Shown here: piece by piece, positions 35,901 through 47,039 of the stretch
Layout of the letters: the number at the start of each line of letters is the position of its first letter
Numbering within the stretch: the stretch's first letter is position 1
Assembly (NCBI GenBank): GCA_005406025.1
Contig: BGZK01000020.1
Coordinates: 620,001 to 684,000 of the forward strand
DNA from: Eumeta japonica
Lineage: Eukaryota > Arthropoda > Insecta > Lepidoptera > Psychidae
Reading direction: 5' to 3'
DNA length: 64,000 nucleotides
Notes under the pieces: generated by a model
Told to the model about the DNA's origin: nothing
Database searches by the model: none
The model's input: only the letters and a program-made list of their open reading frames with translations
Made by a program: the position numbers and the translations under genes

Positions 35901-37513
35901 TATCTCATAATATCAAGTGCACTGGTACTAATATTTATAAATTTTACAAAATAAATTATTTAATCTTTCCTTCCCCACTAATTTTTAAACTAATAATTCA
36001 TATCATGTTTGATATAACTTTTATTATGTCATACATATTGTATTATTATAATAAAATAGGTAATTTACACGAAAATCTTAATAGTAGGCATGTTCAGTTG
36101 AAAGACACAAATATACCTCACTGGTCTTAAATTTTTAAGTTCTTCAAATGATTGTCTTCCTGTTATCCTATCAGGAACGTCATAAGAATTGCTTGGACTT
36201 TTCTTAAATGCAATATTTATTAGATCAATAGGACTGTCGTTTGCTAAAAGTTTGTCAACTAAAAATGCTAAAATAGTACAATCCAAACCACCTGAAAATA
36301 ACACCCCCACAGTACAATGTTTACATTCCCTGTTATATAAAGGCAAACAATCTTTGCACATGTGTGGTTGTGTGTTTATTCGTATTTTCACACTTTCTTC
36401 TAACAACTCAATCAATTTTTCAACTACATTATTAATATCAGGATTTTCTAAGAATTTTTTCATTAACAAATTTTTACATGTTGTATGCGCAGATGTATTT
36501 TCTATAAATTTAATCCAATCATCCTAAAAAAGAAAATAAAACATGTAATTAAATATCGTAAAGGATGTAAAATATTTCTATAATAGGAATGTTTAATGTA
36601 TTATACTGTATTATACCTCTATCATATTCGATAATTCAAAATTAAATTCCAAATGATCATTTGGTATATTTTGTCCAACTTGAACGTTTTCTACCCATTC
36701 TTTAAGTGGTAAAGTCTCTACTAAATCTCCTTCCCACTGGTAAAGACTTATACAAAAGTCTTTTAAATTTAATGTATAAATATTTGAAGTTGGTACTTCA
36801 ACACAATTATATTTTCTACCTGGAATTTTAATTGAATTGAAGTCAAATTGAAAGGAAAGCAACAATGGAAAACTGTTAAAATAAACCTACCTAACACGCT
36901 ACTTATACACAGAAATTTATTATTCTGATGAAATAATAAACTGTTTCGGCCAATTTTGTCTCTAGCAAAATACAAGTTGCAAGTTATTTTATCATAATAA
37001 ATTAAACTAAATGGACCCTTCAGTCTTAGAAATACTGAAATTATATTTTCATGTCGAGTCATTGACACCTGAAATTATACAAAAAAAAAAATAATAAATG
37101 AAAACCAAATTGTCACTAAATACAGTTGGTCATTTCGAAAAATTTACCGATTTAATTTGATTGAGCAGGTTCAAAATATATAATGTATCGCATACATCAT
37201 AGGACCAATTTTTATCAAAAATATCTCCATTATAAAGCAATATCCCTTTATCATCTTCTAAAGGTTGTGGTTCTAACGTAGAGCCCTGCATCCATAAAAC
37301 CGTACCATAAAATATTAGTTTATGTTGAAAAACGGAATACTGTATGGTGTTGCAGGAATTTGGCCCCCTGTTAATTAACTTTTTTTTTATTTCATCCTAA
37401 AACAAAAAGTAGTATTTTTTACGTGTAAAGAACAATAACAATAAAATTATGAAAAAACATACGTCGATACTGGAATCATTTGAACTAAATATTTCACAAT
37501 ATATGCCACACAT
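32906..37513 (-). CDS. ASNSD1: Asparagine synthetase domain-containing protein 1
   Basis: Glutamine-amidotransferase/asparagine-synthetase-like protein; its reaction is not established. Eight coding exons: 37513-37463, 37396-37148, 37068-36891, 36819-36617, 36523-36117, 34763-34592, 34399-34158, 33098-32906; 564 codons plus TAA (human about 643). All borders are GT-AG with matching phases. The start MCGIYCEIF leaves Cys2 as the N-terminal nucleophile of a class II glutaminase. Exon 2 has an LLYNGDIFD motif, exon 3 FARDKIGRNSLLF. The synthetase-like half has the PP-loop SGGLDC (residues 304-309; the last position is usually Ser), GTGADELFGGY (425-435), and RMPYLDEDF. The last exon contains LGDKLILRLVAFKLGL and PKRALQFGSKIA, as in ASNSD1. 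The first ATG is chosen because MCGI must be N-terminal. Introns carry a MITE and a LINE relic. Confidence 0.95.
33641..33804. mobile_element. Small Tc1/mariner-type MITE in ASNSD1 intron
   Basis: About 164 bp with imperfect terminal inverted repeats: CAGTATACTGCACAAAACTG on the left, and on the right the complement of CAGTACAACGCACAAAACTC. It is flanked by TA on both sides (33639-33640, 33805-33806), the target preference of Tc1/mariner elements. A related right end (CGTGCATTGTACTGTA) lies at about 58102-58117. No coding capacity. Confidence 0.75.
35128..35730 (+). pseudogene. LINE reverse transcriptase C-terminal relic
   Basis: In the 1.35-kb ASNSD1 intron, antisense to that gene. The plus strand shows in order, across frameshifts and stops: FVYSGSLFTIDGKHDKDIEK (about 35130-35190), then REQCRLKGVVTRI (about 35415-35460), a LTK...GRGSP-like arginine-rich stretch, and the end REIYKDCTARKYVVSAYP (about 35675-35725). 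This is the C-terminal region of a non-LTR retrotransposon ORF2 common in insects. It is heavily decayed. Confidence 0.75.
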
Positions 37514-38150
37514 AACGAATTACAATACTTTTAGGTACCGCTATATAAATAACGACCTAACCTTAGTTGCACAAACTATACTATATTGATACTTTAAATT
37601 GAACTTAATTGACTCTGTCAGATACGATTCAATTGTCAAATGTAGCTGCTCCTGCTGTGCATAGAACATTTATGAGAATAATATTGACTATATAAAAGCG
37701 GTGTACAAAAACTACTCTGTAATACAGCGTATTGTTCCATTTTATAGCAAAGCTAGAATAATAGAGACCGTCAAAATTTTATAAAACTGTCATTCATACA
37801 TGTGTATCTTATTAGCATTTGCACAATCGTATTTACAAAAAGAGACAAATGAAGTTTGTTCACTTGAAACGGCAAGTGGACCTCTTGGACTTGTTTAGTG
37901 TACAATTACATTAAAAACTTAATATTGTAATATACACAGTTTATGCCGCTGTTATATTTAATTTAGTCGTATGTCAAAATATGGCAATCAAGAGTATTCT
38001 CCTGCAACGTGGCGTTTTGGTTTTTATCAATTTCTTGAATTTTCCATGGTGTTTACGATGTACAATAAACTCTCAAGTCTCCAAGAAAATTAAGATGTTA
38101 TATTTCGTGTCAGGATGTAGGTTCAGGCTGAATGCAAAATGTTACGGAAT
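37514..38150. other. Upstream region of ASNSD1
   Basis: AT-rich; expected to include the ASNSD1 promoter. I looked for a conserved upstream ORF (ASDURF exists upstream of vertebrate ASNSD1) and saw none. No other gene. Confidence 0.35.
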
Positions 38151-38153
38151 ATA

Positions 38154-39472
38154 CAGGATGTTTGACGCATAGTTTGCCAAAATGAAAGAGGGCATCGGAG
38201 GGGTCTTTTGCTATCTCCTCAACCTCCGAAAGACATTTTTGGCCCCACGGAATTTTTTATGCCAATTTTTTTTTTTTATGCGAGAATTTACAAAAGTCTA
38301 CATTAAAATTTGAGTAAAAAAAAAAGTAAGTGCTATAGCTGCATTTTTTTTTATAATTTCAATTTGTAATGATGTACAATTTTATCGAAATAAACGTTAC
38401 TCGCCAGTGACATCTATTTTTTTTTATTGCCACACAAAGTTGGGTGAAGTTGAAAAAACTAACTGAAACCCCAACTTTAAATTTCAATTTAAAAAAAACT
38501 AAATTTGATCATGTTCTTCCAATTTTTTAAAAACTTCTCTGGGCTATCCTGTTTCTAACATTAAGCAATATGCTATGAAAAGTTTTTATTAACTTTAAGA
38601 ATTTCTTCACTTTGTGTATTAAGACACCGTAAGCTGATATTCGATACTTCTATTCCCTAACAAATAACATACGCTAAGTAAGCAAAAATTGTTATCACAC
38701 TCTTACACAGTATAATCTCTTTGATAGGTATCTTTTTTACATAAGTACATTAATGTTTTTGACAAAAAAATTTTTTTTTTAAGTATTAAAACTTAATTTA
38801 ACTAAAAGGACAGTTACATAAAAAATTATAAAAGCTATTCGCATTGCCTACCATCGTTAGCAATGAACGCGCGACATCTGCGTCTTATTTCGACAGTGGT
38901 CGTACTTAAAAGCATTTCTTGCTGAATTTTCTGGAAAGCCACTGCTATCCGTTCACGCAAATCTTCTACATTTTGGATTTCTATGGCGTACACCAATTCT
39001 TTCGCTCGTCCCCAGACGTAAAAATCTAACGGCGTTAAGTCCGGGGAACGTGGAGGCCATGGGATGGGGCGTCCCTCCCAATCCAAGAATTAGGGAATAC
39101 GTTATTCAAGTATTCCCTAACTATCAATCTCCAGTGTGCAAGACAACCATCATTTTGAAAAATTATTGGCCGGTTTTCATTAAAAATTGACACTTCTGCT
39201 ATCATTTCTGGTAACACATTTTCTAAAAATTCTAGATAATTATCTCCGTTTAGATTATCAAAATGAAATTATGAAAAAAAATGCAGCTATAGCACTTACT
39301 TTTTTTATTCAAATTTAAATGTAGACTTTTGTAATTTTTCGCATAAAAAAATAAAGAAATTGGCATAAAAAAATTCCGTGGGGCCAAAAATGTCTTTGGG
39401 AGGTTGAGGAGATAGCAAAAGACCCCTCACATGCCCTCTTTCATTTTGGCAAACGATGTGCCAAACATCCTG
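38154..39472 (-). mobile_element. Tc1/mariner-superfamily transposon, long TIRs, dead
   Basis: Terminal inverted repeats of about 190 bp (38154-38347 and 39281-39472), both starting CAGGATGTTTG and containing TTGCCAAAATGAAAGAGGGC and GGCCCCACGGAATTTTT. Left flank is TA; the right flank is TG, perhaps a mutated TA. Between them the minus strand (39265-38835) encodes the C-terminal half of a DDE transposase: NYLEFLENVLPEMI, IFQNDGCLAHW (second catalytic Asp region), WPPRSPDLTPLDFYVWG, and RERIAVAFQKIQ. There is a frameshift near 39050-39085 and no N-terminal half. Autonomous movement is therefore impossible. Confidence 0.9.
38835..39265 (-). pseudogene. DDE transposase fragment
   Basis: C-terminal half of an IS630/Tc1/mariner-type transposase, split between two frames with the change near FPNSWIGR. 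The block PPRSPDLTPLDFYVWG is the family signature around the last catalytic acidic residue. The first catalytic Asp and the DNA-binding part are missing. Confidence 0.88.
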
Positions 39473-40494
39473 TGTAAGTTCCGTAAGTATATAAATGTCT
39501 AAGAAACGAGAGTAATTTTTTCTTCATTTCTTATAGATATATGAAATGAAGAAAACAAAAACATTTTTTAGACATCTTTGTTTAATTAAATTAAGCAGAG
39601 CATTCTCTGATATATTTTTTAGCATTGTCGCTAGCTTTTTAAATAAGAATAGGCTATCAGAGGGAAGAGTGGGGTTATCGAGGGGAGTTTGGTGATGGAA
39701 GGAGGAGTGCGTGTGGTCATTGAGGGGGAGTGGAGCTATAAAGGGAGAAATTGCCCACCGGAACTCTTACTCACTGGTCGAAATGCAAAAGCGAAAGGTG
39801 TTACTTCACGTCTGTACACTGTGATGATGTTGTATCTTATTGGTTGAGTTGGCTCATTTTTATGCTGCAGTCAAATAAACCACAGCATGGCTGAACCACA
39901 TCGATTAAAAAATGAGACTGGAGTCTTCTTTGCGTATCTGGACACTTAGTAAATGCAGATATTAATATAACATAGTAATGTAATATATTATGGTAATCTT
40001 TCGGTATATAAATATGTAGAAAATCTGATAATCATACAGTTAAAACTTTGGAATAAATATATTAAGACTAATTGCTTAAATAAACAAATATTACGTGGCA
40101 TTAACATTACGATTAATTAGGTACTATAATTTTATATTTATGAATATTCAGTATTTTTGTAAAATAGATTTAAACTTTATTAGAACCACAAAAGCCTTAC
40201 AGTTTTTTGGTAATAAATAAATAATCACAAGTGTCCATTACTATAATTTTATTTTAGTAGTAATTATGTAATCATTATGGGGATTGTATGAAACAACTTT
40301 TACATACCTAAACTTCGTTCGTATTAGGTTGATACAAAAACACGTCCTAAAAAGTGTGCAAAAATTATCGTTAATAGTTTTGGTAAGGCACGTAATTAAA
40401 TTTATTTTATAAACATGCGCAACCTTTGTTAGGGACGTACTTGTTATATTACTATTTTATTTTGTTTCATTAGAGACGTTATAAGAAAAAAAAC

Positions 40495-41168
40495 CGGCCA
40501 AGTGCGAGTCGGACTTGTGCACCGAAGGTTCCGTACAGACCTGAAGGTATATGAGTAAAAGTTTACCCATCACGACAATCGAGTCATAATTATAGTATTT
40601 TTATCGCAAAATGAAATCCATAACATTATAATCTGGAAAGCTGGAGGAGGAGTGTAAATTTAAAACAAAGGTTTCTTTATCATTTCAGTAATCCTTTATC
40701 TTATATTAACACATATCTTTTATTATATAATATAACTGAAATAACTACACTAGCCTTGCAGCAGTCTTGCAAAAGTTCTTTTATCAAAGTTATTTATTTA
40801 CAAAGTTTTTTAATCACAGTTTAGAAATCTGGTTCAAAAATTCTAGTTAAGTATTAAATTGGAATCAGATCGTGAATGGTGACTAAACAAGCGTCTACCT
40901 GTTGCCGTTATCAATCTCGAGCATAAACGAGCAAAAAAAAAATCACATTTGTTTATTTATTTATATATATATTTATTATTCTTCAATATTTATTTTATTC
41001 TGTTTTTTAATACTTGTTATAGCGGCAACAGAAATACATCATCTGTGAAAATTGCATCTATCTGACTATTACGGTTCATGAGTACAGCCTGGTGACAAAC
41101 GAACGGACGGACAGCGGAGTCTTAGTAATAGGGTCCCGTTTTTTGACCCTCTGGTTACGGAACCCTAA
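40495..41168. repeat. Interspersed element common in Lepidoptera
   Basis: Begins AACCGGCCAAGTGCGAGTCG and GGTTCCGTAC; ends GACAAACGAACGGACGGACA, then TTACGGAACCCTAA. From memory these are the two ends of a very widespread lepidopteran repeat. The ends share short inverted GGTTCCGTA / TACGGAACC motifs. The interior is AT-rich and non-coding. It sits about 365 bp upstream of the AGFG1 start. Confidence 0.7.
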
Positions 41169-41532
41169 CAAGTGGAAGTAGAAAAGAGTGTTTTGCTATT
41201 TTATTGGTACCTCTATACTATCTAGCTATGAGTTCCGTAGTTTATAATTATATTTTGAACACTCTTAAAAGTTCATTTTATTTTCAACATTATTTTTGAA
41301 GATTTATTTTTGCAACCATTATCTATTGAGTCCTTTTGAACTATTTATTTTGAATAGTTAGAAAACCTCCATTCAGTTTGATTATTTATTCTATTGTAGA
41401 TTTCGAACGGTCTGTATCTCTAATGTCAAAATTTAAATGTCATTAGTATGCAATTTAAGTGACATTTTGTCAATCTCTCTCAATGTTCATTGGCCTGGAT
41501 TGAACCAACTGCAAGGAAATAGTGTGAGAAAA

Positions 41533-44500
41533 ATGGCTGCAAACCGTAAGAAACAAGACGACAAAAATCTAGAAATTTTACGTGAATTAATTACAATCAG
41601 TGGGAACAAATACTGCTTAGACTGTAACCAAAGAGGGCCTACCTACGTAAACACTACAATCGGATCATTTGTGTGCTCAAAATGTTCAGGAATGCTGTTA
41701 GTAGTTTGGAAATTTAGCTTTCTTTTGAAATACATTTACAACTTCTACACATCAGTATTTAATTGTTGCAGCCGTGGTTTAACTCCTCCACATCGAGTCA
41801 AATCTATTTCGATGGCTACTTTCACACCAGAGGAAATAGAATTCATAAAAAACAGGGGAAACGATTATTGTAGACGTTTATGGTTAGGACTCTTTGAAGG
41901 AGATAATATAAACTTTACAGATGAACAAGGTGTTAGAGACTTCATGGTCGACAAATACGAAAAGAAGCGTTATTACTTAGAGTCAAATGCGAATAATCAA
42001 ATTACTAGGAATGGTAATGCTTCTTTTAAGAGTAATATTAACAATAAAACAGGAAGTACTACTAATTCAACTCCTCTAATAGCGATAACGCCGCAGTTAC
42101 CTAAGCCAACATTTGCAAATACAGGTAAAACGGTAAATAACTTGATGCCTATTATGAATGAACCCAATCAAAGAACGAAACCTGCTAATAGTTTTATGCA
42201 AGCTTTTGTAAACAATACGAGCAATTCAGTGACTGTGGTTAATTCTGTACCTGAGTGAGTATCATATTCAATAGTAGTGGAATACTTAGATATGATAGTT
42301 TTAAAATTTAAAATGTTTCATTGTTTTAGTTTTCCTGTTGATTTTTCAACAGCTGAAATATACAACAGCAGTCAATATAATAATAATAATAATCTAGCCA
42401 GCAGCAATTATCTGGCCCAACCATCCAACTCATCACTGTCATTTAGTGTGTCTCATCCACCCGCTTCAACTTCAAGTAAGTTACTATTGTTTTGCATTTG
42501 AAATAAGTATTTGTTGCATTAATGTTCCTATGAGTCACTATTTAACATATGGCTACAGACGATCGCTATGCTGCTTTGGCTGACCTCGACATGGCATTTA
42601 GGCAGGAGAATATGAAAATATTGGGTATTTTTTTAATTGAGTATTTTTATAAATGTATGTATTCACACTCATTAAAAACAAATTGTATTCTTTCAGAAAA
42701 AAGTAATACAACTAGTAAAAATCCATTTCAAAGTTCAACAACCAGTAATGTGTTTGCTGATAAGAATCCATTTTTCAATGGAACGTGGAATACAAGTTCA
42801 GTGCCTATTCAACCAGTAAATCCATTCATGGTAAGTTTTGAATACGTGTATTTATAAAAGTATCCTTAGTGTTAAAAGTGAAAATTTTATGATTTAAATA
42901 TGTAAAATATAAAGTTTTTTGTGGATTAATAAGATTGCACCACAAGAACAAAGTAAACGTAAAATCATTTTATGTCTACTAAAAAAATGTGTGAATGATA
43001 ATTTAAAAAAATTATATTATTTCTTCCTTGGAACTGATAAAGATTAGTAAATACAGGATGTACGGCTTGACTTAAATAGGATATTTGATTTTGAAATGGA
43101 GTTTGGGATCTGACTACTAATAGGTGGCAGTGTTTAGTTAGATCTATATGTATTTTTTATTATCTGACAGTGTTCAATGTCGTATAATATTTTGTTAGCC
43201 ACTTTTTTTCTTCCATAAGTTGTTTTGTGACTTTGAATTACGTGGTTCATATTTGGCTATCTTTGAATTACAACTATACAAGACAATTTATTACTTCCAT
43301 CTTAACAAACTTAATTTGTTGATTTACTTTCATATAGTATACACATGATCCAAGTTTCTGAAAGCGAAATAAACAAAAGAACATTGTTATTTTATTAATT
43401 GTGTGTTTACATTAGAGCTAATATTATTCCTTGGGTTGTATTAAATGACAAGCTCAAGGGTTTTGTTTGTATACCATTGATTCAATTAAACTTTAAGCAC
43501 TTTTTAACATTTACAATTACAATTTGAATACAAATATACAGGTATAGCCAAATAGATATACTCAACTAGGCCTTTTTTATCTTGTATGGTATTATGGTGA
43601 AAATAGGAATACATTTTTAGAGCAAGATTTGATTAAACCTCTGTTTCGGATAAGGATTTGAAAAAGAACTTATTCTATATCCAAATGTATGAGAATTAAG
43701 GATAATTTAAATTTTGTGTTTTATATTAATGCGCCAAATATGAAGTAGTTATTGTTTTCAATAAAAAGAGCAAGTAAATGATCTTTGCGAAGATTATGTG
43801 AAGTAGTCAATAATGCTTACAACAATGGAATTTTTCAGTGGTCATAAGTAGATAACAATGATTCATCACCTAAAATTCTGCAACAGTCATTTCCTTTGTC
43901 CATGAGATTATTAATCTCTGCTGCTAGGAGGGGCATTCAACAAATTCTCAGTATAGATACGTCTGATCTATTTTTGCACATTATTAAAGTACTGGCCATG
44001 TATATTTTTAGGCATTATAATTTTTTTTTCTGTTAATTTTGAACATAGCGAAAAACTGAAATATAAAATTGCTCATAGTGATAACAATGTAAGCTATTTT
44101 ATGTTTTGAAGAAATTAGGACAGTATAATACTGTTATTTAATTCTTAACCGAACAAGGTATAAACCAAATATGTGTTAATAAGGGAATGAATGCTGTTTA
44201 TGGGAAGTTTGTCCCTATGTTACCTACTATTCAAAATATGTTGAGCAAATTTATACTGGGAAAGCTAAGCTAATCGAAAACAATACTTATGCTGGCCCGC
44301 CTACCGCCTCTTCATAAGAAATAATAACCAAAGTGAAAAAAAATTATATTAAAAGACTGTCGAGTAGAAATCAAATCAAAAGTTTAGAGAGTTGGCTTTT
44401 CTTTCTGTATCTTTCATGTCACAATAATATTAATGACACATTTCACCTGTCGAAAGCCATAAATGCTGACATTGCATTGGAAAAAAGAGAGCATGGAACA

Positions 44501-45499
44501 CTGTTTGCAGTTGGGGAAAATCCATAGTCTTCAAAAGAATTGTTAGTGGTGATGTAACCTGGGTTCATTGTTGTAAGCAATGAGAGCAAGCAAGAGTAAA
44601 TACACTTGCCTATAGAGGAGCAGCTCATCCCAAGAAATCCAATACTTTTGCTTATGCTGGGAACTATATTTAGCAATTATAAGTGGAAATAGTTAATAGA
44701 CTAAAAATAAAGATGTCGATATTAAGGGAGCATACAATGTCAGTATTTTATGGCAATTAAGTGTAAGCATTAAAAAAAATGAAGTGTAAATTAGCCAAAG
44801 GTGTGCTGCTTCTGTATGATAATGTTTCACACCTATTAGATTACAATTATGGAACATCCACTGTACAGTCTAAAGTTTGCCCCAGTGACTACTTTCTATT
44901 CTTAAACCTGTTAAGAGATCTCTAAGGGAATCGATATGCTGATATGAAGCACAGAGGTCGCTATAACTGAACTAAATTCATTACGATATTGAAAAAGGGA
45001 TTAAAAGGGATTGGAAAAAAGGGAAAAGATCTCTTGATCTTTTGGGAAGATTGGGAATTGGGAAAAAGGTAAAGGATATATATTGAAAAGTAATAAAAAA
45101 TGACATCTGCTTTTTTTGTTTTATTTTCATACATAGTATACTGAGAATTTATTGTACACTCATCATTTTTAACAAAATGTTTTTAAAACATATTTGTTTA
45201 ATATAAATGAAATTGAATAGCCGGATTTTTTAAATGATTTGACTCCGATCATGTTAACATTAATTTTAAATGCCAGTCACAGATAGAAGATATACTTGTA
45301 TGACATATTTACATCCTGTTGTGGTTGCCGATGTGTCATAGACAATTATCAATTAAGTAAGAACTTTACTACAACAATAATGCTGTGAAGAAAAATGCAT
45401 TTTGTGATTACAAAATAAACAATCTGATATTTAATTTACTATTTTCAGCCAGCAACAAACAATAGTAACTATACGAACTCGAACAATCCATTTCTTTGA
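41533..45499 (+). CDS. drongo: ArfGAP with FG repeats (AGFG1/drongo)
   Basis: Arf GTPase-activating protein homologous to human AGFG1/Hrb and Drosophila drongo, acting in endocytic vesicle sorting. Six coding exons: 41533-41696, 41772-42254, 42330-42475, 42559-42624, 42697-42830, 45449-45499; 347 codons plus TGA; GT-AG borders, phases agree. The ArfGAP zinc finger is C28-x2-C31-x16-C48-x2-C51 (YCLDCNQRGPTYVNTTIGSF then VCSKC), followed by the presumed arginine finger R56 and GLTPPHRVKSISMATFT. NDYCRRLWLGLFEG and KYEKKRYYLE complete the domain (to about residue 125). The low-complexity Asn/Ser/Thr tail has four NPF motifs, the last almost C-terminal, for EH-domain partners. The ATG at 41533 is preferred over in-frame 41437 because homology starts at MAANRKK. 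Confidence 0.95.
44530..44990 (+). pseudogene. Mariner transposase relic in AGFG1 intron
   Basis: Decayed frames in mariner order: RIVSGDVTWVHC (first catalytic Asp box, normally GDE-W, at about 44536-44572), KGVLLLYDNVSHL (second Asp box, about 44800-44840), and CPSDYFLFLNL (equivalent to the last-Asp APSDYHLF box, about 44878-44912). Stops and shifts lie between. Terminal repeats were not located. It is on the same strand as AGFG1. Confidence 0.78.
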
Positions 45500-46930
45500 T
45501 TGGAATGTACGGACAAAAATTACCATTAAAGGCTATACAAAATCAAAGAACAAATTAGGAGGAGATAAAGCACAAATGTGTACAAATGTGTTATTTTTTA
45601 TAAATTATTTTAAAAAAAATTATTTACATCTTTATGCTTGCATGCTATTGTCTTGTGTGTAATTTTTTTATTGTTTGAATGGATTACAGTGCCTCATAAT
45701 ACATGTTGATATATTTAATGCATAACTTTATCGCACTAACAAAGGTAATATTTTAAGTGTTTATTGCAATAGGAAAGGATAAATAAATGGGTAAATATGG
45801 AAAGACTACTGTTTGATGGTGTAATTATGCTTGGATATGGCTCATTGGATAGGCATTGGGATGATTGTGGCCTAAAATTATTTTGCTAATTGGGCATGAT
45901 AAGTTTTGTATGATTAAATTATTTAATGTCTGTTAATATCTGAGGTTTATAACTGTCTTTTTTTAAAGATCAGTCAACTAAAAATCGGGGGTGAGCATAT
46001 TAATTAGTTGCACAGTTTTAAAAAGAGAGTAAGAGTTTCAAATTGGAGATAGGAAGTATTAAAAAAGTGGCCTTCATTATTATCATCTAATGATATAGGA
46101 ACGACTGAACAAATACCTAAATATTTTAATAATAATAAATACCTAATAAACAATTTCAACTAATAAATATTATCTTCATATTAGTAATTTACAAATTGTG
46201 ATAATTTTTGTGTTGTAACAGAAATGTCCTTAATAACTTTTTATTGACAATATTAATTTATCCATGACAGGGATTGGATTTTCTTTTTGAATTTTACAAC
46301 TATTTATATGTTTAATTTTTGTTCATTTTCCTGTTTTTACATTTGTCCTTATTTTAATCCTAGTCATAAATCAAAAATTAAGGACCAAACAATATTTTAA
46401 TGATATTCATAAAAGAATTGTTCTAATTTGTGAAACTTCATTTTTACGCTTGAATGTTAATCTCTGAGTTTTCTTTAACTGTGATGTATTTCAATAAATA
46501 TAAAATTAACGGAGATGATTTTAACATTTTTCCAACTAATGACTATTCCCTTAGCTCTAAATTTCTTTTTACTATTTGAGCACAGATCTGTTAATGTATA
46601 TAGTAAATTATGTTAAAAATAAAATATTATATTTTTCATTTTCTGTCTTATTTAGTATCCCTATTATTATGCCATTAATTAAAAAAAAATTAGATGTATA
46701 TCAAACACAAAGATTATTGTGCACAAAAGTGCATTTATTAAATTATATATTCAATATATAATATTCAATGATAAATATTCCTGAATAACCTACATGTATT
46801 GTAAGATAATAAAAATATTTTGAACAATATTAAATTCTCATTTATTTATAATAAAAGAAAAAAAATTGTTTTCTTATTGGTCACCACGCTCAAAAAGTGT
46901 AACTTGAATTAATATCAAAGAAAAAAAACA
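45500..46930. other. AGFG1 3' flank
   Basis: AT-rich. AATAAA at 45783-45788 lies 284 bp after the AGFG1 stop and is a plausible polyadenylation signal; further AATAAA motifs occur downstream. No gene seen. Confidence 0.4.
45783..45788 (+). terminator. Candidate AGFG1 polyadenylation signal
   Basis: The first clear AATAAA on the plus strand after the AGFG1 stop codon. Position and motif only. Confidence 0.4.
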
Positions 46931-46940
46931 AAGGAAAAAA

Positions 46941-47039
46941 ATACTGCATAAATAAAATAAATAAATAATTATAATTGCATAAGTTGATAAAAAATACTAT
47001 GCAATAGCTTTACCACGGCAGTCCCCGAGTGCCACACGT
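46941..47039. repeat. 99-bp interspersed repeat, copy 2
   Basis: 98 of 99 bases match 6992-7090, same orientation. The flanks are unrelated. Confidence 0.9.

Noticed and set aside
36189..36527. 112-codon open frame on the plus strand
   Set aside because: Antisense shadow of ASNSD1 exon 5.
37514..37700. Possible ASDURF-like upstream ORF before ASNSD1
   Set aside because: Vertebrate ASNSD1 transcripts carry a conserved upstream ORF, but no comparable frame is visible here within 200 bp upstream.
41437..41532. In-frame upstream ATG extending AGFG1 by 32 residues
   Set aside because: Homology to AGFG1/drongo begins at the ATG at 41533, which has a better start context. The extension is probably 5' UTR.
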